Made by a program: the position numbers and the translations under genes. From contig CAZTVF010000062.1 in assembly GCA_964616985.1 (NCBI GenBank), positions 1 to 31,788 on the forward strand: 31,788 bases of DNA, read 5' to 3'. Within the stretch, counting starts at the first letter, position 1. Every line of letters starts with the position of its first letter. Source of the stretch: CAZTVF01 sp964616985 (lineage in GTDB: Bacteria > Planctomycetota > Phycisphaerae > SM23-33). Shown here piece by piece: positions 25,548 to 31,710 of this stretch. The notes below the pieces were generated by a model that saw only the letters and a program-made list of their open reading frames with translations, searched no databases and was not told the DNA's origin.

Positions 25548-25633
25548 TTTGGCGGCGGCTTGCCGTTCGGCGCTGTAGAAGTTCCGGGGCGTCACCCAGA
25601 ACTGACAGCGCCGAACGGCAAGCCGCCGCCAAA
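25548..25633. repeat. Perfect 29-bp inverted repeat
   Basis: The arm 25548-25576 (beginning TTTGGCGGCGGCTTGCC) and its exact inverse at 25605-25633 enclose a 28-base loop whose ends (AGTTC/GAACT) can pair as well. It lies 50 bases after the M42 stop codon. There is no T-run, so a simple terminator is not obvious. Confidence 0.85.
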
Positions 25634-25709
25634 CGCTCTCACATACTCCATTGCATGCACACTCACCGGCCCCTGCGACCCCTGGATTACAGAGTAAGCC
25701 TGAATTCAC

Positions 25710-25740
25710 ACTGGCGGCCCACAAACGGCCGCCGGTTCTT
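25710..25740 (+). terminator. ACTGGCGGCC hairpin, copy 1
   Basis: ACTGGCGGCC (25710-25719) pairs with GGCCGCCGGT (25727-25736), with one T-G wobble, followed by TCTTTATT and then ATGGAAATATG. It looks like a rho-independent terminator but no gene ends just upstream of it. Confidence 0.5.
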
Positions 25741-25871
25741 TATTATGGAAATATGCGCCGGATCTCGGGGGGCGGCTTTCCAAGGCCGGCCCCCCCCAGA
25801 AGTACGATCGTAACACCATCTGGGCGGAATGGCCGTGCTGCGGAAGGCTTGCCTGCACCAACATAATCCAC

Positions 25872-25902
25872 ACTAGCGGCCCCCAAAGCCGCCAGTTTCT
25901 TT
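25872..25902 (+). terminator. ACTAGCGGC hairpin, copy 2
   Basis: ACTAGCGGC (25872-25880) pairs with GCCGCCAGT (25888-25896) with one mismatch, followed by TTCTTTC and ATGGAAATATG, as in copy 1. The direct repeat of hairpin plus tail covers about 45 bp and lies about 160 bp after copy 1. The gap between them holds no gene. Confidence 0.5.
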
Positions 25903-25933
25903 CATGGAAATATGAGGAAGTTAGATTTTATCC

Positions 25934-25963
25934 TTGGATTGCATGCACCTTCGGCCATAGAAT
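25934..25963 (+). promoter_or_regulatory. Promoter candidate for the first PEP-CTERM gene
   Basis: TTGGAT (25934-25939), an 18-base spacer and TAGAAT (25958-25963). The leader to the TTG start would be about 50 bases. Confidence 0.5.
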
Positions 25964-26020
25964 TCCCGCGCTGCTGGTCAATTTGATTTGCGGCCCGCAT
26001 TTTCGCGTAAAGGAGAGATC

Positions 26021-26952
26021 TTGTCTATTCGGATTACTTGCGCAGTCTTGTGCATACTGGTCGTGTTGGCCCCATCGCTCGTACTGGCCGATACCTACCC
26101 CAGCGCCACGGCCCACAACAGCTATTCATTCAACTTCTACACGCTGGACCAGCTGCACACGTTCGGCACGGCCGTCACGACGAACGTGACCGCGGGCACG
26201 AGCTATGTGGGAATCGGCTCGACAGTAACGGCAGTTGACCCCTATGTTGCCCCGACCGATGACCACCAGGTCCGCCTGTACGAGCCGAACGTCATCCACC
26301 AGCCCTCGAGCATTCCCGATTTCCTGGGCACGACCGCCGTGGTCCGCGCGGGCACGAACAGTTCGGGCGTGACCCAGACTGTATCGATGGCGTGGCGCAA
26401 CCGCACCGACATCGAAGTCAACAGCGTGGGCTACCCGATGCTGGGCCTCGACCAGTTTCCGCCGATGGCCTGGGATTCCTACGGCATCACCAGCGACGTC
26501 GTGGACCTCCAGGGCGTCGTCGGCGCCTATGTCTTGGAGATGACCTACCGCCCCGACATGCTCGTGTGGGAGGCTGAGTGGGTCACCGAGGAGTGGCTGG
26601 CGGCGAATAGAAAGATATTCTCGGGTGGTTCGAGGACGAGGCCCACAAGTCCGGCGGCACCATTCCCGACATGCGGGAATGGGTCTATGCCACCGAAGGC
26701 AACACGGGGGCCGGCATCGTGATCGATTGCTTCCAGGGCTCCTTCTCTGATTTCACCGCCCTGTACACGGACTTCACCCCCGAGGGCTACCTCGGCAGCT
26801 GGGGCGTCGACGTCGCAACCTCAACCGTCTGGGCCGTCATCAACCACAACAGCGAATTCGCCGTTGTGCCCGAGCCGGCAACGCTTTCGGCCATCGGCGC
26901 CTTGGGCCTGTTCATGATGCGGCGCCGGCGTGCGGCCTTGGCAAAGCGGTAA
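26021..26952 (+). pseudogene. PEP-CTERM sorted secreted protein, interrupted by a frameshift
   Basis: The first part starts at TTG 26021, with AAAGGAGAG six bases upstream, and encodes a signal peptide (MSIRITCAVLCILVVLAPSL, cleaved after VLA). A Thr/Val-rich exported domain with no recognised family follows. The frame is lost between 26611 and 26625. The other frame then continues with WFEDEAHKSGG and MREWVYATEG and ends VVPEPATLSAIGALGLFMM-RRRR, a complete PEP-CTERM signal for an exosortase (VPEP motif, TM helix, basic tail). The shift equals loss of one base. No X-XXY-YYZ slippery heptamer is visible, so a mutation or sequencing error is likelier than programmed frameshifting. The intact product would be about 310 residues, probably envelope- or matrix-associated. 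No exosortase gene is in the window. Confidence 0.8.
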
Positions 26953-26986
26953 TCCTGATACCCAAGACATGAGATTCGTTTCCGAG

Positions 26987-27020
26987 ACTGGCGGCCCTCA
27001 AAAGCCGCCAGTTGTGCTTC
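26987..27020 (+). terminator. ACTGGCGGC hairpin, copy 3, after the PEP-CTERM gene
   Basis: ACTGGCGGC (26987-26995) and GCCGCCAGT (27004-27012) form a perfect 9-bp stem with loop CCTCAAAA, 35 bases after the PEP-CTERM stop codon. Here it sits where a terminator is expected. The downstream tail TGTGCTTCC is only partly T-rich. Confidence 0.55.
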
Positions 27021-27690
27021 CGCCGGACGTGTGGATGATCTCCGTACAACTGGCGAAACTACCTAGTCTTATGGCAAAGTAAAGCCCATAAAAACTTTGC
27101 AGTTCTTCGTTTTGCTGTTGCATTTTGCGACACACTCGGGCATATTATTAAATCGCGGAGAGTGCCAACTCGCCGTTCTGGTGTGTGTGAGGGTGTTCAT
27201 CTCGCTCAGTTGTGCCGGTTGCCGGGCAACTGCTCAGGCTGTTTCAATCTCGTTCGCTTTTCGCCGTCGCGTTTCATTTCATGCCCGCACTGTCGGCGCA
27301 CATTCTGCGCACGGCGGGCACTGATGCAGACGCTGCGGCCGCCCACGAAATATACGCAACTGCGCCAGCGGCCGGGCCATCTCGCCTGGGCTCGCGTGGC
27401 CGGTCTATGCGGGAAGTCCACGATGGCTCATGACCCTCGCGCCGTCGGACAGGAGAACGTAGCGGAGTGCTGACAGACTTGCATCGGACATGACCGACCT
27501 CGCCGCCCGCCGGCGCCGCCATTGATGGCGGGCGCCTGGAGCGGGCCACGAGGATTTCGACATTAGACTGACCGGGCCGCCGCGACGTAAGCGGTAAGCT
27601 GCCACAGGCCCAGCCAGGGCTGAACCCTGTTGGGTGCGGCGAAGAAGAGCTTTGACAACAAGGAGATCCGCAGACCACGTTACAGGATGA
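27021..27690. other. Noncoding-looking stretch with scattered hairpins and one AT-rich patch
   Basis: I see no convincing protein gene here. Open frames on the minus strand (about 27274-28392) are long but low-complexity Arg/Pro/Ser-rich, as expected from GC-rich sequence. Notable parts: GCAAAGT/ACTTTGC hairpin (27074-27100); an AT-rich patch at 27121-27152 with TTTGCG and TATTAA 16 bases apart that could be a promoter; a hairpin GGCGCC-GCCAT-TG-ATGGC-GGGCGCC with one bulged G (27512-27536); and CAGGG/CCCTG near 27614-27630. Confidence 0.4.
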
Positions 27691-27695
27691 GCCAT

Positions 27696-27808
27696 GCCGC
27701 CGGGGATCCGGCGGCGACATTCCACTGGCGCGAGCCCCCGCTCGCACGCCGTGTTGTGCCTGATGCAGAGAAAAGAGGCGACTCGGGAGGCCGGATTGAG
27801 CCCCGGCC
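27696..27808 (+). repeat. Four-hairpin module, copy E1 (possible structured RNA)
   Basis: Four stems in order: GCCGCCGG-GGAT-CCGGCGGC (27696-27715); GCGAGC-CCCC-GCTCGC (27730-27745); GCCT...AGGC with a loop containing GAGAAAAG (27758-27779); GGCCGG-ATTGAGCC-CCGGCC (27789-27808). The same order recurs in copy E2. Loops 3 and 4 are conserved in sequence while the stems differ. Confidence 0.55.
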
Positions 27809-28052
27809 CGACGTTGTCGCCAACGGCAGGCGTTCGCGGGCAAGCGACAGAGGTGTAACGTTCCAGGCCGGCCGCGCAGGTCGGTCTCGAGTTGTGGCGC
27901 GCCGGGCCTGAGCCTGGCCCGTTGTGGTGCGCCCCAGCCAGGTGAGGGACGATTCGGACTGTGTTCATACATCCACTCGTCCATCGGCGGAAGAACTGCG
28001 CGCATGAAGAAAGGATGGTGCCGTCCAGATACGACGCAACGCCATGACAAAC

Positions 28053-28170
28053 ACCGCCTGGTCCGCCAGGCGGTCATCCACACGGTAGCAACTGTGCGGG
28101 CCCTGCAAGCCGGGCCCAAAGCCTGAACGAGAGAAATAGGCCGCGCGGGCGGATTGAGCCCCTCCCGCGC
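28053..28170 (+). repeat. Four-hairpin module, copy E2 (possible structured RNA)
   Basis: ACCGCCTGG-TCCG-CCAGGCGGT (28053-28074, a UNCG-type loop); GGGCCC...GGGCCC (28098-28117); GCCT...AGGC with GAGAGAAA in the loop (28121-28141); GCGCGGG...CCCGCGC with CGGATTGAGCCCC in the loop (28143-28170). It matches E1 in order, 357 bp downstream. Between and around the copies no gene is seen. Confidence 0.55.
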
Positions 28171-28430
28171 ACCCCCACCCGGCAAGCTGGACCGGCCGTT
28201 GCCGTCCGTACGTTGGCTGCGCCACGCGAAGAGGCCAGTCCACTGTTGCAGCAGACGGAAGCTGTGAGCCGGCTTTGAAATCGGCCGCTGCATCAGATGC
28301 GAGGGACGATCGAGGGACGCTATACCCGCCTTCACGTCCAGACAGGGAAACTCTGCGCACAACCACAGGTTCGCACGCCCAACGAGTTGCAAGACAATCA
28401 GAAAGCCCGCATCCGTTATGTGATCTTTTC

Positions 28431-28570
28431 CCGCGGCAGGTGAGGATTTTGGAGTCCCCGCTCCAGGTCCCCGACCGGATGTGCATTATTTAACCTGCGG
28501 TTGGGGCACGCTATACGCATGCCCCCCACAGCGGTAGACGGCCGCACAAACCGTCACGAGGAGCCTGACG
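28431..28570 (+). promoter_or_regulatory. Structured 5' leader of the second PEP-CTERM gene
   Basis: A 6-bp stem GCAGGT (28436-28441) / ACCTGC (28493-28498) encloses two hairpins, TGGAG-TCCCCG-CTCCA (28450-28465) and GGTC-CCC-GACC (28466-28476), making a multibranch fold. Then GGGGCA...TGCCCC (28503-28525) and GCGG...CCGC (28531-28544). Finally CGTCA-CGAGGAGCC-TGACG (about 28552-28570) places the ribosome-binding site GAGGAG in a hairpin loop touching the ATG. This is a candidate cis-regulatory leader. No known riboswitch is recognised. Confidence 0.45.
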
Positions 28571-29071
28571 ATGAACGCATGAGTTAATTCTCGTAAAAGC
28601 GGTGCTGCATTTATTGGTTTCGCCACGCTGGCTGGTGCTGCATTTATCGCGCTGGTCTGGCTGGCCATGGCTGAGCTGACGAAAGGCAAGTCAGCGGGAG
28701 CGATCGAGATGGGCGACATTGCCAAATACAAGGACGCCGAAGACGGCTTTGCCGATCTGATCGCGCCGGTTGGCAAGAAGCCCCGCAAGAACGTCATGTA
28801 CGGCAGCCATGTCCGCCAGGACGCCCAGTTGGCCGTCGCCCGGGCAAAGGAGCTGCTGGAGGCGTCCAGCGCCTCTCTGATCGCCCAGCAGGAGCGAGAG
28901 AGCGTCGATCCCGAGATCGCCAGCTTGATGCAGCAGATGAGCCAGTACGACTACGACACCGGCACCGGGAGCGTCAGTAACGGCCAGGTGCCCGAGCCCG
29001 CGACCATGAGCATCCTGAGCGTGACCGCCCTGCTGATGCTGCGTCGCCCCCGCAGGAAGAACGTCGCGTAA
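28571..29071 (+). CDS. Small PEP-CTERM protein with an in-frame TGA at codon 4
   Basis: From ATG 28571, behind GAGGAG, the frame reads M-N-A-stop (TGA 28580-28582). The same frame then gives VNSRKSGAAFIGFATLAG and AAFIALVWLAMA, a complete signal peptide. A charged, helix-rich body follows (KDAEDGFADLIAPVGKKP, QLAVARAKELLEASSASL), then VPEPATMSILSVTALLML and RRPRRKNVA, an exosortase sorting signal. The next standard start, ATG 28667, would remove the signal peptide, so the protein could not be exported. Without the stop the product would be about 166 residues. A TGA from CGA (Arg) mutation fits. Recoding or an error are alternatives. The body has no recognised domain. Confidence 0.7.
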
Positions 29072-29360
29072 CTCCGACGCCCTGCCGGCTGAATGGGATC
29101 GCTGTGAACGTGCTGCAGACGTGCTGTGCCCGCCTGGGCGCAGGAGTGACGTACGAACGCGCCGCAAGGACGCGGCTGGATGACAAACGCATGAACCGCA
29201 TCGGCAACGACAACCTGAAGCTGCAAACCTGCCCGACGGGGCGCCCGGCCTGGACGGCCGCGGACCCGGCCAAGGCCGCCGATGCGTCGCGACATGCAAG
29301 CGTGGCGCGGATGGGGACGCAAGCCCTCCGCCCCGCACCGATGCAACCTTCCCTTGGACG
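29072..29360. other. Gap after the second PEP-CTERM gene
   Basis: No convincing gene. It contains AGGAGTGACGTACGAACGC near 29141, which resembles AAGGAGTGCGTACGCTCAC near 30222 in the R2 unit and the ribosome-binding region at 28557. I see no terminator hairpin with a T-run directly after the stop codon at 29071. Confidence 0.35.
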
Positions 29361-29860
29361 AACAAGCTTTTCTCTCGTCAGGCTCCTCGAAACAGGCCTG
29401 GGCGGGTCCGGCGGGGAAACCGGATCCGCCTGGCGCCTCTTTTCCGAGGCCGACGGGCGAATGGCTGAACAATATGGCCGCCACGACGGCCTCGCGATTC
29501 AACAAGCTTTTCTCTCGTCAGGCTCCTCGAATGACGCCGAGGCGGAAGCGGCGGGGAAACCGCTTCCGCTCTCGGCCGATTTTTCAGCCGGCGAGACCCA
29601 GTGCGACCGCGACGCAAACCGAAATTCTCAACAAGCTTTTCTCTCGTCAGGCTCCTCGAATGACGCCGGGACGGAAGCGGCGGGGAAACCGCTTCCGTTC
29701 TCGGCCGATTTTTCCTGCCCGACGGTGGAGGACGGCTTGGGTGACAACGACTCGATGACAACGGAATCTTGTGCAGACTTTTCTCTCGTCAGGCTCCTCG
29801 AATGAAGCCAGGGCGGAGGCGGCGGGGAAACCGCCTCCGCTCCTGGTGGATTTTTCCGCC
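29361..29860 (+). repeat. Tandem array of four structured units (c1-c4)
   Basis: Units begin at 29361, 29501, 29630 and about 29772 (spacing 129-142). Each has CTTTTCTCTCGTCAGGCTCC, then TCGAA, then a large hairpin with the invariant loop CGGGGAAA (29412, 29552, 29681, 29823). In c2-c4 a bulged T on the 3' side separates a 10-bp inner stem from a 5-bp outer stem, and a GATTTTTC tract follows. c1 is diverged. Outer stems are CCGAG/CTCGG (c2), CCGGG/CTCGG (c3) and CCAGG/CCTGG (c4). Inner stems differ as well yet stay paired. Single changes in c1 and c3 make G-T pairs on the plus strand, suggesting the plus strand is the RNA sense. No protein function is evident in any frame. Confidence 0.75.
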
Positions 29861-29882
29861 GACGAAAGAGAACGGATCGCAA

Positions 29883-29902
29883 AGCCGGCGTTGAGGCCGG
29901 CT
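29883..29902 (+). repeat. AGCCGGC-GTTGAG-GCCGGCT hairpin
   Basis: A perfect 7-bp stem with loop GTTGAG, preceded by GAAAGAGAA. It resembles hairpins 3-4 of the E modules (GAGAAA then a TTGAG loop) and sits between unit c4 and unit R1. Confidence 0.5.
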
Positions 29903-29920
29903 GGATGCTGACGAATAGGC

Positions 29921-30282
29921 GCGAGTGAGGCTCCGGCAGGGATGGGCCCGCTACCCAGCGGGTCCATCGCCTGCATCTTTGAACGTGCCGCACGCACGTT
30001 CGCGACGCCCCGCGCGACAGTACAGGAGAAGTGCTCTCATGGGACGGGCCAGGCCTGCGAAAGCGGGCCCGGCCGCCCGTGAACTTCCCGCCGCCGGCGG
30101 CCTGCCCTGCTTGGGGCCGCCGCGGCAGGAAGACTTGAATTTGGCGCGAGTGAGGCTCCGTGCAGGGGTGGGCCCGTCCACAGATGGGCCCACCCGCTGC
30201 TGATTTCACCCGCGCGGCGAGTAAGGAGTGCGTACGCTCACATGGCCGGGCCGGCCCTGCGAAAGCGGGCCGGCCCGCCATG
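29921..30282 (+). repeat. Two larger structured units (R1 and R2) with GAAA-capped hairpins
   Basis: Each unit has GCGAGTGAGGCTCC (29921, 30146) followed by a long hairpin with a bulged G on its 3' side (29936-29974: GCAGG/CCTGC outside GATGGGCCCGCT; 30162-30200: GCAG/CTGC outside GGGTGGGCCC). Then GGAG...CTCA, complementary to CTCC and TGAG of the first motif, and a second hairpin capped by GC-GAAA-GC (30045-30080, 30241-30282). R2's second hairpin has 18 pairs with two bulges. The units are about 225 bp apart and end about 55 bp before the DUF190 gene. Confidence 0.65.
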
Positions 30283-30337
30283 GTTTTCACTCAACAACCA
30301 CGGCAGGCCGCTGTACGATGGTCGCGGGAGAGCCAAC

Positions 30338-30685
30338 ATGAAACTGCCTTCGGAAGCGCAGCTGCTGCGGATCTTCATCGGCGACAGCGACAAGTCCGGA
30401 CACCGCCCCCTCTATGAAGTGATCGTGGAAGAGGCCCGCAAGGCGGGCATGGCCGGGGCCACGGTGCTGCACGGGACGCTGGGGTTCGGTGCTCACAGCC
30501 GCCTGCACACGGCCAAGGTCCTTCAGCTGTCGCAGGACCTTCCGCTGGTGATCGAGATCGTGGACAAGCCCGACCGCATCGCTGCCTTCATGCCCCGCCT
30601 GGACTCGCTGATCCAGGAGGGCCTGGTGACGCTGGAGACCGTCCAGGTGATCGCCTACCGCCCCGGGCCGCCGCCGGCGCCGTGA
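30338..30685 (+). CDS. DUF190 (PII-like fold) protein
   Basis: 115 residues. The pattern LLRIFIGDSDKSGHRPLYE, GMAGATVLHGTLGFGA and LPLVIEIVDKPDRI is diagnostic of DUF190, a small cytoplasmic family with a PII-like fold often encoded beside the CrcB/Fluc fluoride channel. No crcB gene is in this window. Its ligand is not established to my knowledge. The ATG at 30338 has GGGAGAG about six bases upstream, and an upstream in-frame GTG would start inside the R2 repeat. It ends three bases before the convergent PNPOx-like gene. Confidence 0.9.
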   Translation: MKLPSEAQLLRIFIGDSDKSGHRPLYEVIVEEARKAGMAGATVLHGTLGFGAHSRLHTAKVLQLSQDLPLVIEIVDKPDRIAAFMPRLDSLIQEGLVTLETVQVIAYRPGPPPAP

Positions 30686-30688
30686 CGC

Positions 30689-31120
30689 TCAGGGCTCCAG
30701 GTGCTGGTAGTCCATGCTCGCCGCGGGCATCAGCAGCACCTCGCTCATGGTGATCTTGATCACCGAAAACTCCGGCGAGTCGGCCGAGCGAAAATACCGC
30801 TGCACTTCCTGGTTGCGATCCCACAGGCGGCGTTTGGTGGCGGGGTCTTCGACGATCTCGGCCGAGCCGCGGATGCGCACGTGCGAAAGATCTTCCTTCA
30901 TGTAGCACAGCTCTACGTATGGATCCTGGGCGATCTGTCCCATCTTGCTGCTCTCGGACCGCGCGGCGACCCAGATGACGCCATTCTCGATCGCCAGCGG
31001 GCTCATCGGCCGCACGCGCGGGAACTTGCCCTCGCACGTCGCCATGAAGGCCAGGCGTTTGCTCGCCTGATGGAAATCCTCAACCACTTCCGACGCATGC
31101 AGTGTCTTCATTGCGGCCAT
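30689..31120 (-). CDS. Pyridoxamine 5'-phosphate oxidase-like (split-barrel flavin-binding) protein
   Basis: 143 residues with the split-barrel pattern LAFMATCEGKFPRVRPMSPL, NGVIWVAARSESSKMGQI and VELCYMKEDLSHVRIRGSAEI. It resembles the general-stress-protein-26/PNPOx-like group, which binds FMN or F420 and is usually not the vitamin B6 enzyme itself. The C-terminal FSVIKITMSEVLLMP is typical. AAGGG lies eight bases before the ATG at 31120. Another in-frame ATG three codons later is possible. The substrate is unknown. Confidence 0.85.
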   Translation of the reverse strand: MAAMKTLHASEVVEDFHQASKRLAFMATCEGKFPRVRPMSPLAIENGVIWVAARSESSKMGQIAQDPYVELCYMKEDLSHVRIRGSAEIVEDPATKRRLWDRNQEVQRYFRSADSPEFSVIKITMSEVLLMPAASMDYQHLEP

Positions 31121-31406
31121 GGTGTTTGCCCTTTCGCTTCATTCTAGCCCACGTACTTCATAGGGCCGACGTTGAAGCAGGAGCCCCCGGCCATGTGAAT
31201 AACGATGCGCCGGACCGACTGCACGATTCCGCACGCCGAACTAGAGCCGTTTGAGTCGGATTGTGGCCACCTGGACGGTGGCCGGCTCGACGCCGACGCA
31301 GCGTCTGGACCGGCCTATATGCCGCCGAAAGCAGCACGCGAATGGTATCAACCGAAATCGTACGAAGAATGGACAAGAAAAAACATGTGTTTGCATGACT
31401 TGCCGC
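31121..31406. other. Gap upstream of the PNPOx-like gene
   Basis: No convincing gene. It contains one hairpin GGCCACC-TGGAC-GGTGGCC (31265-31283) and a weaker GACGC/GCGTC near 31289-31303. Confidence 0.4.
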
Positions 31407-31434
31407 TTGGCAATCTGGCGTTCCGTGCTACAAT
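31407..31434 (+). promoter_or_regulatory. Strong sigma70-type promoter near the right end
   Basis: TTGGCA (31407-31412), a 16-base spacer and TACAAT (31429-31434). The first in-frame ATG is 24 bases further. Confidence 0.6.
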
Positions 31435-31457
31435 CTGCCCGATTCAGTGCTAAGCTC

Positions 31458-31664
31458 ATGGAGATAAAGGAGTCTCTCGCCCGCTACTGCGGGTTCTTCA
31501 ACAGGCGGAAATACGGTTGTTCACCGCTTCGCCGTTTCTTCCTGCAGTTGCTCTTGCTGTGTGTCGCGGCCGCACGACCACTCTGCCGTGTATTTGGCGG
31601 ATACTGTCCGCGTGGTGGTTTTGCGCGCACTCGATCGCTGCTCGCGCGGCGTGTGGACTGCTGA
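31458..31664 (+). CDS. Possible 68-residue hydrophobic Cys-rich small protein, or the start of an RNA gene
   Basis: Directly behind the promoter, ATG 31458 opens MEIKESLARYCGFFNRRKYG, then a hydrophobic run (FFLQLLLLCVAAARPL) and an Arg/Cys-rich tail. No proper ribosome-binding site precedes the ATG. AAAGGAG at 31466-31472 is inside the frame with no start after it. A CCCGC-TACT-GCGGG hairpin followed by TTCTTC (31480-31499) could be an early terminator or part of a small RNA. I cannot choose between these. Confidence 0.25.
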   Translation: MEIKESLARYCGFFNRRKYGCSPLRRFFLQLLLLCVAAARPLCRVFGGYCPRGGFARTRSLLARRVDC

Positions 31665-31683
31665 ATTTTGCTCATTGATGGCG

Positions 31684-31710
31684 CCTGCCTATGGCGGCAG
31701 GCAATTTGGC
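31684..31710. repeat. GCCTGCC...GGCAGGC palindrome at the right end
   Basis: GCCTGCC-TATGGC-GGCAGGC resembles the 20-bp palindrome inserted in repeat B copy 2 (CCTGCC...GGCAGG). No gene is recognised after it. Confidence 0.4.

Noticed and set aside
26609..26628. Programmed -1 frameshift in the first PEP-CTERM gene
   Set aside because: No slippery heptamer of the X-XXY-YYZ kind and no clear downstream pseudoknot were found, so mutation or sequencing error is simpler.
27274..28392. 372-codon open frame on the minus strand across the hairpin-rich region
   Set aside because: Composition is Arg/Pro/Ser/Cys-rich with no domain or sensible hydrophobic pattern. It runs through all E-module hairpins and lacks a ribosome-binding site, so it is best explained by a scarcity of stops in GC-rich DNA.
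29104..29805. 233-codon plus-strand frame and overlapping frames in which the c units encode repeats such as QAFLSSGSSNDA
   Set aside because: Several frames stay open across the units on both strands, and the variation keeps stem pairing rather than one protein sequence. No ribosome-binding site or domain is seen.
29361..29860. Integron attC array
   Set aside because: AACAAGC precedes some units, but there are no paired GTTRRRY/RYYYAAC core sites, the units are too short to carry cassettes, and no integrase is present.
29361..30282. CRISPR array
   Set aside because: Units are 129 bp or more apart, inter-unit sequences are structured and partly similar, and no cas gene is in the window.
29628..30290. 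Minus-strand frame with the repeated words ASFEEPDERKAC and SRSLTREK
   Set aside because: The words come from the conserved lead-in of the units read backwards. Stops and frame changes occur between units, so a repeat protein is unlikely.
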